Under the pieces are notes generated by a model. That model was not told where the DNA came from. It did not search any database and saw only the letters and a list, made by a program, of their open reading frames with translations. Below are positions 7,848 to 15,610 of a DNA stretch of 64,000 bases, in pieces. How positions within the stretch are numbered: position 1 is the first letter of the stretch; each line of letters starts with the position of its first letter. The position numbers and the translations under genes are program-made. Source of the DNA: Phycicoccus sonneratiae (GTDB taxonomy: Bacteria; Actinomycetota; Actinomycetes; Actinomycetales; Dermatophilaceae); NCBI RefSeq assembly GCF_016887965.1, contig NZ_JAFDVD010000014.1, positions 1-64,000 on the forward strand, given 5' to 3'.

Positions 7848-9251
7848 ATGGCCGGGACGACCGCACGACGGGGCAAGGGGGCGAGCGCCTTCCGCTGCTC
7901 CGAGTGCGGGTGGCAGACCGCCAAGTGGGTCGGCCGGTGCGGCGAGTGCCAGGCGTGGGGGTCGGTCGCCGAGGTGGGGGCGGTCACGGCGCGCACCACG
8001 GCCGCCAGCACCGTCGAGCGGCCGGCGCTGCCCATCGCCGAGGTCGACGTCACGCACGCCGTCGCCCGCCCCACCGGGGTCGCCGAGTTCGACCGAGTGC
8101 TCGGCGGCGGGCTCGTGCCGGGGGCCGTGGTGCTCGTCGCGGGCGAGCCGGGCATCGGCAAGTCCACGCTGCTCCTCGACGTCGCCGGGCGGGCCGCGCG
8201 CTCCGGCGAGCACGGCGAGCGCCGCGTTCTCTACGTCAGCGGCGAGGAGTCCGCCGCGCAGGTCCGGGCCCGCGCCGAGCGCATCGAGGCGATGGCCCGC
8301 TCGCTCTACCTCGCGAGCGAGACCGACCTCGCGACCGTGCTCGGGCAGGTCGAGCAGGTGCAGCCCGAGCTGCTCGTCGTCGACTCCGTGCAGACCGTGG
8401 CCAGCGCCGAGGTCGAGGGGTCGGCCGGCAACGTCACCCAGGTCCGCGAGGTCGCGGCCTCCCTCATCCAGGTGGCCAAGGCGCGCGGCATCGCGGTGCT
8501 CCTCGTCGGCCACGTCACCAAGGACGGCTCGATCGCCGGTCCGCGGGTCCTCGAGCACCTCGTCGACGTCGTCGTGCAGTTCGAGGGCGACCGGCACTCG
8601 CGGCTGCGGCTCGTCCGGGCCGTGAAGAACCGGTACGGCCCGACCGACGAGGTCGGCTGCTTCGACCTCTCCGACGTCGGCATCGTCGGGCTGGCCGACC
8701 CCAGCGGCCTCTTCCTCTCGGGCCGGACGGCGGCGGTGGCCGGGACCTGCGTCACCGTCACGCTCGAGGGACGGCGGCCGCTCGTCACCGAGGTGCAGGC
8801 GCTGGTCACCGCGTCGTCCCTGGCCACGCCGCGCCGGGCGACGAGCGGCCTCGACTCCGCCCGGGTCAACATGGTGCTGGCCGTCCTCGACAAGCGGGCC
8901 CGGGCGCCCATCGGCTCCAGCGACGCCTACCTCTCGACCGTCGGCGGCGTGCGCCTCGCCGAGCCGGCCGCCGACCTCGCCATCACGCTCGCGCTCGCCG
9001 GGGCGATCACCGACCGGCCGCTGCCCGAGGGCACGGTGGCCTTCGGGGAGGTCGGGCTGGCCGGCGAGGTCCGTCCGGTCACCGGAGCGCACCGCCGGCT
9101 CGCCGAGGCCGCGCGCCTCGGGTTCACCCGGGCGGTCGTGCCTGCTGGGGTGCTCGGGGCCGGGCCGGTACCCGACGGGCTGTCGGTCCTCGAGGTGGGC
9201 ACCGTCGCCGAGGCGGTCGGCCGGGCGCTGCACGAGGTTCCCGCCCGCTGA
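7848..9251 (+). CDS. radA: DNA repair protein RadA
   Basis: 467-residue RecA-like branch-migration ATPase of recombination. A C4 zinc finger (CSEC at 17-20, CGEC at 31-34), Walker A GEPGIGKST (99-107), Walker B LLVVDSVQT, the RadA-specific KNRYG motif (family KNRFG) and a C-terminal Lon-like domain are all visible. ATG 7848 is preceded 7 nt upstream by TAGGGT (7835-7840) with no Shine-Dalgarno, suggesting leaderless transcription. Followed by disA, as in M. tuberculosis Rv3585-Rv3586; RadA is known to inhibit DisA in mycobacteria, so the neighbourhood is functionally meaningful. Confidence 0.96.
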   Translation: MAGTTARRGKGASAFRCSECGWQTAKWVGRCGECQAWGSVAEVGAVTARTTAASTVERPALPIAEVDVTHAVARPTGVAEFDRVLGGGLVPGAVVLVAGEPGIGKSTLLLDVAGRAARSGEHGERRVLYVSGEESAAQVRARAERIEAMARSLYLASETDLATVLGQVEQVQPELLVVDSVQTVASAEVEGSAGNVTQVREVAASLIQVAKARGIAVLLVGHVTKDGSIAGPRVLEHLVDVVVQFEGDRHSRLRLVRAVKNRYGPTDEVGCFDLSDVGIVGLADPSGLFLSGRTAAVAGTCVTVTLEGRRPLVTEVQALVTASSLATPRRATSGLDSARVNMVLAVLDKRARAPIGSSDAYLSTVGGVRLAEPAADLAITLALAGAITDRPLPEGTVAFGEVGLAGEVRPVTGAHRRLAEAARLGFTRAVVPAGVLGAGPVPDGLSVLEVGTVAEAVGRALHEVPAR

Positions 9252-9264
9252 CGCCATCGGCGTG

Positions 9265-9320
9265 GCTGCTGGGGTCGAGGTGATGCAGGACCCTGTGGTG
9301 GTCGGGTTTCACCTCGACCC
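9265..9320. repeat. Hairpin repeat family A, copy 1
   Basis: 56-bp unit with 12-bp perfect outer arms (GGGTCGAGGTGA 9272-9283; complement 9309-9320), an inner GACC/GGTC stem and a variable 7-nt loop. Tandem with copy 2 at 64-bp spacing in the radA-disA gap. Confidence 0.85.
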
Positions 9321-9328
9321 GTGGGTGA

Positions 9329-9384
9329 GCTGCTGGGGTCGAGGTGATGCAGGACCGCCTGCTGGTCGGGTTTCACCTCGACCC
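9329..9384. repeat. Hairpin repeat family A, copy 2
   Basis: Same 56-bp layout as copy 1, starting GCTGCTGGGGTC and ending TTTCACCTCGACCC. Arms and the GACC/GGTC inner stem are conserved; the loop (GCCTGCT) differs, and this pattern favours a conserved RNA or DNA structure. Confidence 0.85.
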
Positions 9385-9442
9385 GCGGCGCGGCCCCTGC
9401 GAGGTCCCGCAGATCGAGACCGTCCCGTGACCGACCGCCCGA

Positions 9443-9448
9443 TAGGAT
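9443..9448 (+). promoter_or_regulatory. Candidate -10 element for disA
   Basis: TAGGAT lies about 65 bases before the disA start, between the tandem repeats and the gene, so disA likely has its own promoter with a normal leader and RBS. Confidence 0.4.
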
Positions 9449-9512
9449 CGCGCCGGACCGGCCCGCCACCCCGCGTGGGCCCGGGGGCCCCGGAACCCGC
9501 GAAGGAGGAGGA

Positions 9513-10595
9513 GTGAGCGTGCCGCAGAGCGAGGACGACCTCCTGCGCGCCACCCTCGCCGCGGTCGCCCCCGGCACCGAGCTGCGCGACGGCCTCGAGC
9601 GCATCCTCCGGGGCCGCACCGGCGCCCTCATCGTCCTCGGCCACGACCGGGTCATCGACCAGATCGCCACCGGCGGCTTCCCGCTCGACATCGAGTTCTC
9701 GGCGACCCGCCTGCGCGAGCTCGCGAAGATGGACGGCGGCGTCGTCGTCGACCGCGACGTCACCCGCATCCTGCGCGCCGCCACCCAGCTGCTGCCCGAC
9801 GCCGGCATCGAGACCCTCGAGTCCGGCACGCGCCACCGCACCGCCGAGCGCGTCGCGAAGCAGACCGGCTTCCCCGTCGTCTCGGTCAGCCAGTCGATGC
9901 GCATCATCCAGCTCTACGTGGCCGGCCGGCGCATCGTCCTCGAGGACTCCAGCGCCATCCTGTCCCGCGCCAACCAGGCCCTGCAGACCCTCGAGCGCTA
10001 CAAGTCGCGCCTCGACGAGGTCACCGGCACCCTGTCGGCGCTCGAGATCGAGGACCTCGTCACCGTCCGCGACGTCGCCAACGTCCTGCAGCGCCTCGAG
10101 ATGGTGCGCCGGATCAAGGACGAGATCGCCGAGTACGTCGTCCAGCTCGGCACCGACGGCCGCCTCCTCAGCCTCCAGCTCGAGGAGCTCACCGGCGGGC
10201 TCTCCGACGACCTCGGCCTCGTCATCCGCGACTACCTCCCCGAGGCCAAGGCCGGCTTCACCCTCGACGAGGCCGTCGACAACCTCACGGCCATCGACTC
10301 CACCGAGCTGCTCGACCCCGCCGCCGGCGCCAAGGCCATGGGCTTCACCGTCGTCGGTGACTCCCTCGACTCCTCGGTCAGCCCGCTCGGCCACCGCCTG
10401 CTCTCGAAGGTGCCCCGCCTGCCCGGGGCCATCGTCGACCGTCTGGTCACCCACTTCGGCAGCCTCCAGAAGCTGCTCGCGGCGAACATCGACGACCTCA
10501 TGGACGTCGACGGCGTCGGCGAGGGCCGGGCCCGCCTGGTCCGCGAGGGCCTCTCGCGCCTGGCCGAGACGAGCATCCTCGAGCGCTACGTCTGA
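9513..10595 (+). CDS. disA: Diadenylate cyclase / DNA integrity scanning protein DisA
   Basis: 360 residues; makes c-di-AMP from two ATP and scans DNA for branched structures. The N-terminal DAC domain has RHRTAER (107-113). The other active-site motif, normally DGA, reads DGG here (residues 74-76); the catalytic Asp is retained, so activity is still expected. A long helical spine follows, then a C-terminal RuvA-like HhH domain (LLAANIDDLMDVDGVGEGRARLV in outline). GTG 9513 has a strong RBS AAGGAGGAG at 9502-9510. Adjacent to radA and mutY, the order also found in mycobacteria. Confidence 0.96.
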   Translation: MSVPQSEDDLLRATLAAVAPGTELRDGLERILRGRTGALIVLGHDRVIDQIATGGFPLDIEFSATRLRELAKMDGGVVVDRDVTRILRAATQLLPDAGIETLESGTRHRTAERVAKQTGFPVVSVSQSMRIIQLYVAGRRIVLEDSSAILSRANQALQTLERYKSRLDEVTGTLSALEIEDLVTVRDVANVLQRLEMVRRIKDEIAEYVVQLGTDGRLLSLQLEELTGGLSDDLGLVIRDYLPEAKAGFTLDEAVDNLTAIDSTELLDPAAGAKAMGFTVVGDSLDSSVSPLGHRLLSKVPRLPGAIVDRLVTHFGSLQKLLAANIDDLMDVDGVGEGRARLVREGLSRLAETSILERYV

Positions 10596-10596
10596 C

Positions 10597-11556
10597 GTGC
10601 CCGCGGCCCCACCCCGCGAGGTCCTCCACCGGCGCGTCCTCGACTGGTACGCCGAGCACGCCCGGCCCCTCCCGTGGCGCGACCCGGCCACGACCCCGTG
10701 GGGCGTCCACGTCTCCGAGGTGATGGCCCAGCAGACGCCGGTCGGCCGCGTCGAGCCGGTGTGGCGCGAGTGGATGGAGCGCTGGCCGACCCCCGCCGCC
10801 CTCGCGGCGGCCACCCCCGGCGACGTCGTCCGGGCCTGGGGCCGGCTCGGCTACCCGCGGCGGGCGCTGCGGCTGCGCGAGGCGGCGGTCGTCGTCGTCG
10901 AGCGCCACGGTGGCGAGCTGCCGCCGGACGAGGAGGCCCTGCGCGCCCTCCCCGGCGTCGGCACCTACACCGCGGCGGCCGTCGCGGCCTTCGCGTTCGG
11001 CCGGCGCTCGGTGGTCGTCGACACGAACGTCCGGCGGGTGCTGGCCCGGGCGGTGGAGGGCCGGGCGCTGGCCTCCCCGTCGCTCACCGCCGCCGAGACC
11101 CGGCTGGCGGCCTCGCTCGTCCCGGACGACCCGGCGACGAGCGCGGTGTGGAACGTCGCGGTGATGGAGCTCGGCGCACTCGTCTGCCGCGCCCGGACGC
11201 CCGAGTGCGGCGCCTGCCCGCTCGCGGACGTCTGCGCCTGGGTCGCGGCGGGCAGCCCGCCGGACGACGGGCCGCCCCGCCGCGGGCAGGCCTGGCACGG
11301 CACCGACCGGCAGGTGCGCGGTGCGCTCGTCCAGGTGCTGCGCGAGGGGGAGCACCCCGTCCCACGGCCCCTGCTCGAGGACGAGGTGCTCACCCGGCTC
11401 GGGCTCGACGCGCGGCAGCACGCCGCACAGGTCGAGCGCTGTCTCGCATCGCTCGTCGAGGACGGCCTCGTCGAGCCGGTGCCGGGCCCGGTCGGCCCGG
11501 ACGGCCCGGACGGCCCGGACGGCCCGGGCGGGGAGGCCTTCCGCCTCCCCGCCTGA
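10597..11556 (+). CDS. mutY: A/G-specific adenine glycosylase
   Basis: 319 residues; removes adenine opposite 8-oxoguanine. Catalytic Glu41 in SEVMAQQTPVGRV, HhH LPGVGTYTAAA (118-128), catalytic Asp142 in VDTNV, and a [4Fe-4S] site C197-X6-C204-X2-C207-X5-C213 in canonical spacing. The C-terminal 100 residues look like a short winged-helix-type extension rather than the MutT-like domain of longer MutY proteins. The extreme C-terminus is a Gly-Pro-Asp repeat encoded by four 9-bp units. GTG 10597 begins two bases after the disA stop, so the genes are translationally linked. Confidence 0.93.
   Translation: MPAAPPREVLHRRVLDWYAEHARPLPWRDPATTPWGVHVSEVMAQQTPVGRVEPVWREWMERWPTPAALAAATPGDVVRAWGRLGYPRRALRLREAAVVVVERHGGELPPDEEALRALPGVGTYTAAAVAAFAFGRRSVVVDTNVRRVLARAVEGRALASPSLTAAETRLAASLVPDDPATSAVWNVAVMELGALVCRARTPECGACPLADVCAWVAAGSPPDDGPPRRGQAWHGTDRQVRGALVQVLREGEHPVPRPLLEDEVLTRLGLDARQHAAQVERCLASLVEDGLVEPVPGPVGPDGPDGPDGPGGEAFRLPA
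11494..11529 (+). repeat. Four tandem 9-bp units in the mutY 3' end
   Basis: GGCCCGGAC is repeated three times, then GGCCCGGGC. It encodes a Gly-Pro-Asp tail and may vary in copy number between strains without shifting the frame. Confidence 0.85.
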
Positions 11557-11571
11557 GCCGCCTCCCGCCGG

Positions 11572-12441
11572 TCAGGGCAGGTAGTAGTTCGGGTTCGGCA
11601 GCTTGAAGGTGCGGTCGGCGTACCCACCCTTGAGGTCGCTGTACTGGTCGCCGAAGTTCGCGACGATGTCGTAGCCGAGGGACTCGATGTGGGCGCGGGT
11701 CGCCGACTTGTAGTGGATCGTCGTGCACTTGCCGCCCGGGTCGGCCGCGCAGGCCTTCTGGAGGTAGTCGGGGTAGGCCGCGACGTCGGGCTTGGTGAAG
11801 AGGCCGTCCTCGCCGTTGCGCAGCTGCGTCGGGGCGGGGTAGCCGGCGTCGACGCCGACCCCGTCGGACGTGAGGTTGCCGAGGGTCGCGGCCTCCTGCG
11901 AGGTCGGCCGGCCGGTGAGGAAGAAGACCGCGTAGCCCTCCTTCGCCGCCCGGGTCGCCATCTCGACCATGCCCGGGGTCGCCGGGAACTTCTGGTCGGT
12001 GACGTACTGGCCGTTGGTGCTCGGGTTGTAGGCCCAGTTGCTCGCGATCTCGTAGTTCCACGTCGTGAGGCTCGTGTCGTCGACGTCGAGGACGATGGCC
12101 TTCGTGCCGTGGTGGTGGCGGTCGCGGTAATCGGACCGGCCGTGCTCGTGGCCGCGGTCGTCGAGCCAGCGCGAGCCGGCGCGGGCGACCGACGCGGCCT
12201 CCTTCGCGTAGTTGCCGTCCGGGGCGAAGGTGCCGGTGCCCAGCGGGTCGCCGTAGTAGTTGCGCAGCTGCTGGCGCAGCACGTCGATGTTGGTCACCTG
12301 GTCCGCCGAGCGGGGGGTGAAGGTCGTGATGGCGGGCTCGGCGGTCGCGGCGTAGGCGACGCCACCGCCGACGAGCGCGGCGCAGACGAGGGCGGTGGCC
12401 GTCGTCGTGCGGCGGGACAGGGAACGGGCACGGAGCTTCAT
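11572..12441 (-). CDS. Secreted HAD-superfamily acid phosphatase
   Basis: 289 residues with a Sec-type signal peptide (about residues 1-32, ending around AYA-ATA). The HAD nucleophile motif DVDDTSLTTWNYE is clear, followed by FFLTGRPTS, typical of the class B / plant-type acid phosphatase family (also called HAD 5'-nucleotidase-like). It probably hydrolyses phosphomonoesters outside the membrane. Start ATG at 12441 is preceded by GGAGGACCCC on the minus strand. It converges with mutY, leaving only 15 bases between stops and no obvious terminator. Confidence 0.88.
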   Translation of the reverse strand: MKLRARSLSRRTTTATALVCAALVGGGVAYAATAEPAITTFTPRSADQVTNIDVLRQQLRNYYGDPLGTGTFAPDGNYAKEAASVARAGSRWLDDRGHEHGRSDYRDRHHHGTKAIVLDVDDTSLTTWNYEIASNWAYNPSTNGQYVTDQKFPATPGMVEMATRAAKEGYAVFFLTGRPTSQEAATLGNLTSDGVGVDAGYPAPTQLRNGEDGLFTKPDVAAYPDYLQKACAADPGGKCTTIHYKSATRAHIESLGYDIVANFGDQYSDLKGGYADRTFKLPNPNYYLP

Positions 12442-12617
12442 CGAGGGGTCCTCCTCAGGGCGGTCATGACGGCGGCACGCTAGCCGCGGCCGGGTCCCGG
12501 TGGCGCCGGAGGACCGGGCGGGCTCCGGGGACCACCTCAGCGGGCTCTCAGTCGGTGCCCGGCCGCCTGCCGGGACGTCGTGGCGCGCGGGGGCGTCGGC
12601 CCGCCACACTGGCTCGC

Positions 12618-13208
12618 GTGATCGAGACCGCGCTGCGCCACCGCACCCCGGAGGAGCTCGAGGCGTTCCTGCCGACCCTCCTCGCCGACAGCCCCCGCGA
12701 CGTCGGCACCCTCGAGCTGCTCGTGCGCCGGCCGGTGCCGGGCGAGCGCGAGGTGCTCGACGAGGGCGAGCTCGACCTCGTCGAGGGTCTCGTCGGTGAC
12801 GGCTGGCGGGTCCGCGGCAGCAGCCGCACCCCGGACGGCAGCGCCCGCCCCGACATGCAGCTCAACGTGATGAACGCCCGGCTCGTCGCGTTCCTCGCGG
12901 GCGAGCCCGAGCGGCGGGCGCTCGCGGGCGACCAGCTCTACCTCGACCTCGACCTGTCCCACGAGAACCTGCCGGCCGAAACCCGGCTGGTCATCGGCGA
13001 CCCCGGCACGCGCGGGGCCGTCGTCGAGGTCACCGAGGCGCCGCACACCGGCTGCGCGAAGTTCGTCGAGCGCTTCGGCGCCGAGGCGATGCGCTTCGTC
13101 AACGGCGAGGTCGGCCGTCCGCTGCGGCTGCGCGGCCTCAACGCCAGGGTCGTCGTCGCGGGCCGCGTCCGTCCCGGCGACCCGGTGACCGTCGAGCGCC
13201 CCGCCTGA
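12618..13208 (+). CDS. MOSC domain-containing protein
   Basis: 196 residues. The MOSC fold is indicated by VIGDPGTRGAVVEVTEAPHTGCAKFVERFGAEA, whose Cys is the conserved sulfur-carrier position in molybdenum-cofactor sulfurase C-terminal domains. Short bacterial MOSC proteins of this type have no assigned substrate; some relatives move sulfur to metal cofactors or reduce hydroxylated compounds. GTG 12618 is preceded by CACACT at a 7-nt distance with no RBS, consistent with a leaderless transcript. Convergent with the LVIVD gene across a strong hairpin. Confidence 0.85.
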   Translation: MIETALRHRTPEELEAFLPTLLADSPRDVGTLELLVRRPVPGEREVLDEGELDLVEGLVGDGWRVRGSSRTPDGSARPDMQLNVMNARLVAFLAGEPERRALAGDQLYLDLDLSHENLPAETRLVIGDPGTRGAVVEVTEAPHTGCAKFVERFGAEAMRFVNGEVGRPLRLRGLNARVVVAGRVRPGDPVTVERPA

Positions 13209-13225
13209 CGCCCGGCCCCGCGACA

Positions 13226-13268
13226 CACGGAACGGCCCGCCCCCGACGAGGGGACGGGCCGCTCCGTG
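13226..13268. terminator. Bidirectional terminator between MOSC and LVIVD genes
   Basis: An imperfect inverted repeat (CACGGAACGGCCCG paired with CGGGCCGCTCCGTG) with a short CCCC/GGGG extension. It lies 17 bases after the MOSC stop and 7 bases from the LVIVD stop, so it can serve both convergent genes. Confidence 0.8.
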
Positions 13269-13275
13269 CGTCGGG

Positions 13276-14694
13276 TCAGCGCGTCCTGTAGACCGGCTGG
13301 GACTGCGGGTTGAGCTGGTCCAGGTGGACCGACTCGGCGGGCTTGAGCGACGTGTCCTTGAGCTTGAGCACGTCGAAGCCCTTGACGAGGTCGTTCGAGT
13401 AGACGAACCCGTTGTAGTAGTAGCTCGACCACGTGCCGCCACCGACGAGCGTGGTCTTGCTGATCGGGCCGCGCTCGAAGTAGCCGATCTCCTTCGGGTT
13501 CTCGGAGTCGGTGAAGTCCCAGACCGAGGTCCCGCCCTGGTACCAGGACTGGACCATCACGTCACGGCCCTTGACCGGGACGAGCGAGCCGTTGTGGGCC
13601 ACGCAGTTCTCGGTGTCGAACTGGTTGCGCGGGATCTTGTAGTACGACTTGAAGGTCAGCTTGTTGCGCTTGGACAGGTCGTAGATCGCGTTCGCGCCAC
13701 GGGTCGGGCCGACCGTGGTGTTGCACGTGGCCGCGCCGCCGCCGCCGAGCTCGTCGGTGAAGACGACCTTGGTGGCGTCGTTGTTGAACGTGGCCGAGTG
13801 CCAGAACGCGAAGTTCTCGGTGTCGCTGACCCGCTCGATGACCGTGGGCGCCTTCGGGTCCTTGACGTCCATGATGATGCCGTCGCCCATGCACGCGCCG
13901 GCGGCGAGGTCCTTCTTCGGGTAGACGGTGATGTCGTGGCACCCGGTGGTCGCCGAGTAGCCGGCGCCGGTCGGGCCGGTGCCGCCGGGGTTGCCGCCGT
14001 CGGGGAAGAGGTTCGGCGTCGCGACGACCCGCGAGGCCGCGGGGTTCTTCGTCGGCACCTCGACGATCGAGATGATGTCGTGTGGCGGCTGGCAGTCCGG
14101 GAAGGTCGCGTTCGGCGAGTAACTCGAGACGTAGAGGTAGTCGTTGCCCTTGTTCTTGCCCTTGCCGGGGAGCAGCGAGTGCGTGTGCGACCCGCACTTG
14201 GTCTCGACGGCCTTGAGGTAGCGGGGGGCCGACTTGTTCTTGATGTCGAAGATCTTGATGCCCTCCCACGACGACTTCTCCGTGGCCGACGCCGTCGTGC
14301 TCGAGCAGCTGTCGTCACTGCGCGAGGAGTCGGTGGAGAGGTACAGCAGGTTGCCGTTGACCGTGACGTCGTTCTGCGACCCCGGGCAGCTGACCTGGGC
14401 GACGGTCCTGGGGCGCTTGGGGTTGGAGATGTCGTAGATGACGAACCCGTTGTAGTTCCCGGCGAACGCGTAGTGGTCCTGGAAGGCGATGTCGGACCCG
14501 GTGGACCCGGCGAAGCTGCCGACCGGCGGGGTGTTGCTCAGGTGCTGGACGGTGCGGCTGTAGCCGATCTCGTCGACCCCGAGCTGGGTCCCGGACTTGT
14601 CACGGCCGTCCCCGGCGACGGCGATGCCGATCCCGCCGAGGGTGGTGGCCAGGGTCGCGGCGGCAGCCACCGCGACGAGGCGTGTGAGTCTCAT
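13276..14694 (-). CDS. Secreted LVIVD-repeat protein (putative beta-propeller)
   Basis: 472 residues with a signal peptide (first about 28 residues, AVAAAATLATTLGGIGIAVA). Repeats such as NGFVIYDISNPKRPRTVAQV, GIKIFDIKNKSAPRYLKAV and SVWDFTDSENPKEIGYFERG are LVIVD-type blades (xxVIDxxxPxxPxxV). Several paired cysteines (CSSTT, DDSC, CHDI, AGACMGDG, NTENCV) suggest disulfide-stabilised folding outside the cell. The substrate is unknown. It is divergent from a DUF305 lipoprotein gene, and the two may act together at the cell surface; this pairing is an inference from position. Confidence 0.82.
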   Translation of the reverse strand: MRLTRLVAVAAAATLATTLGGIGIAVAGDGRDKSGTQLGVDEIGYSRTVQHLSNTPPVGSFAGSTGSDIAFQDHYAFAGNYNGFVIYDISNPKRPRTVAQVSCPGSQNDVTVNGNLLYLSTDSSRSDDSCSSTTASATEKSSWEGIKIFDIKNKSAPRYLKAVETKCGSHTHSLLPGKGKNKGNDYLYVSSYSPNATFPDCQPPHDIISIVEVPTKNPAASRVVATPNLFPDGGNPGGTGPTGAGYSATTGCHDITVYPKKDLAAGACMGDGIIMDVKDPKAPTVIERVSDTENFAFWHSATFNNDATKVVFTDELGGGGAATCNTTVGPTRGANAIYDLSKRNKLTFKSYYKIPRNQFDTENCVAHNGSLVPVKGRDVMVQSWYQGGTSVWDFTDSENPKEIGYFERGPISKTTLVGGGTWSSYYYNGFVYSNDLVKGFDVLKLKDTSLKPAESVHLDQLNPQSQPVYRTR

Positions 14695-14817
14695 GTGATC
14701 CCCGATCCGTCGGCCGGATGCGAGGTGAGACGGGGTGCGTCGCGTCCGGACAGGCGTGTGATCCGGCCACCCTGCCCCACTCAGGATCTTCTCAGAGTAT
14801 GCCGAGCGTAAAGAATT

Positions 14818-14846
14818 CCCACGATGTGGGTTGTTAGGGTGAACGG
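14818..14846 (+). promoter_or_regulatory. Promoter of the DUF305 lipoprotein gene
   Basis: A small dyad CCCACGATGTGGG (14818-14830) precedes TAGGGT (14835-14840), which is 6 nt before the GTG start. This is the leaderless-promoter arrangement. The dyad lies between the usual -35 and -10 regions and could be a repressor site. Confidence 0.5.
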
Positions 14847-15545
14847 GTGACGACCCTCCCGTTCCCGACCGTCGCCCTCCGGCGAGCCGCCGCCGGCGTG
14901 GCCGTCGTCGGGGCCCTCGTGGGGGTTGTGGCGTGCTCGTCGGGTGGCGGGTCGGCCCCGGCCGTCACGCCCGCGACGCCCTCCGTGCCCGTGCTGCAGC
15001 CGGGGCGCCCGGGTGAGCCGAACGCCACCCTCACGGGGTCCGCCGCGGCACCGGTCACCACCCCGAGCCTGCGGCCGGGCGACGCCCGCTTCCTCACCGA
15101 CATGGTCACCCACCACGCGCAGGCCATCGTCATGGTCGACGCCGTCGCGGGCGACCTCACCGACCGTCAGGTCGCCTCGCTGGCCTCGCGCATCCGCGAC
15201 GAGCAGCGGCCCGAGATCGACGCGATGGCCGGCTACCTCGAGCAGCGGGGCGCCCCCGTGCCGCCCGAGGCGACCAACCCGCACCTCGCGGACCACGGCG
15301 CGCACTCGATGCCGGGGATGGCCGGCGAGAAGGAGCTGCGCGCCCTCGGCTCCGCCACGGGCGTCGCCGCCGACCGGCTGTTCCTCACCCTGATGATCCG
15401 GCACCACCAGGGCGCCCTGACGATGGTCGAGGAGCACGCGCGCCAGGCCGCCGACGAGCGGGTCGAGGAGATCGCGGCCGACATCGACGTCACGCAGACC
15501 AAGCAGATCGCCCAGATGCGCGCGATGCTCGCCCGGCTGCGCTGA
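14847..15545 (+). CDS. DUF305 lipoprotein
   Basis: 232 residues. The lipobox VVACSS (Cys about residue 30) predicts a membrane-anchored extracytoplasmic protein. Two DUF305 helical hairpins are visible, each with a paired-His motif: MVTHHAQAIVMVDA and MIRHHQGALTMVEEH. Ferritin-like DUF305 proteins are suspected to bind metals such as copper through these His/Met residues, and the segment HLADHGAHSMPGMAGEKE adds more His/Met ligands. No enzymatic role is established. Divergent from the LVIVD protein with 152 bases between the starts. Confidence 0.88.
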   Translation: MTTLPFPTVALRRAAAGVAVVGALVGVVACSSGGGSAPAVTPATPSVPVLQPGRPGEPNATLTGSAAAPVTTPSLRPGDARFLTDMVTHHAQAIVMVDAVAGDLTDRQVASLASRIRDEQRPEIDAMAGYLEQRGAPVPPEATNPHLADHGAHSMPGMAGEKELRALGSATGVAADRLFLTLMIRHHQGALTMVEEHARQAADERVEEIAADIDVTQTKQIAQMRAMLARLR

Positions 15546-15610
15546 CCCGGCGCGCGTCCCGACGCCCGCGCCCGCCCCGCGGCCCGCCCCCGACCGGGGA
15601 GGATGGGGCC

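Noticed and set aside
9265-9384. CRISPR array
   Set aside because: Only two units with inverted arms and no constant-length spacers; no cas genes in the window.
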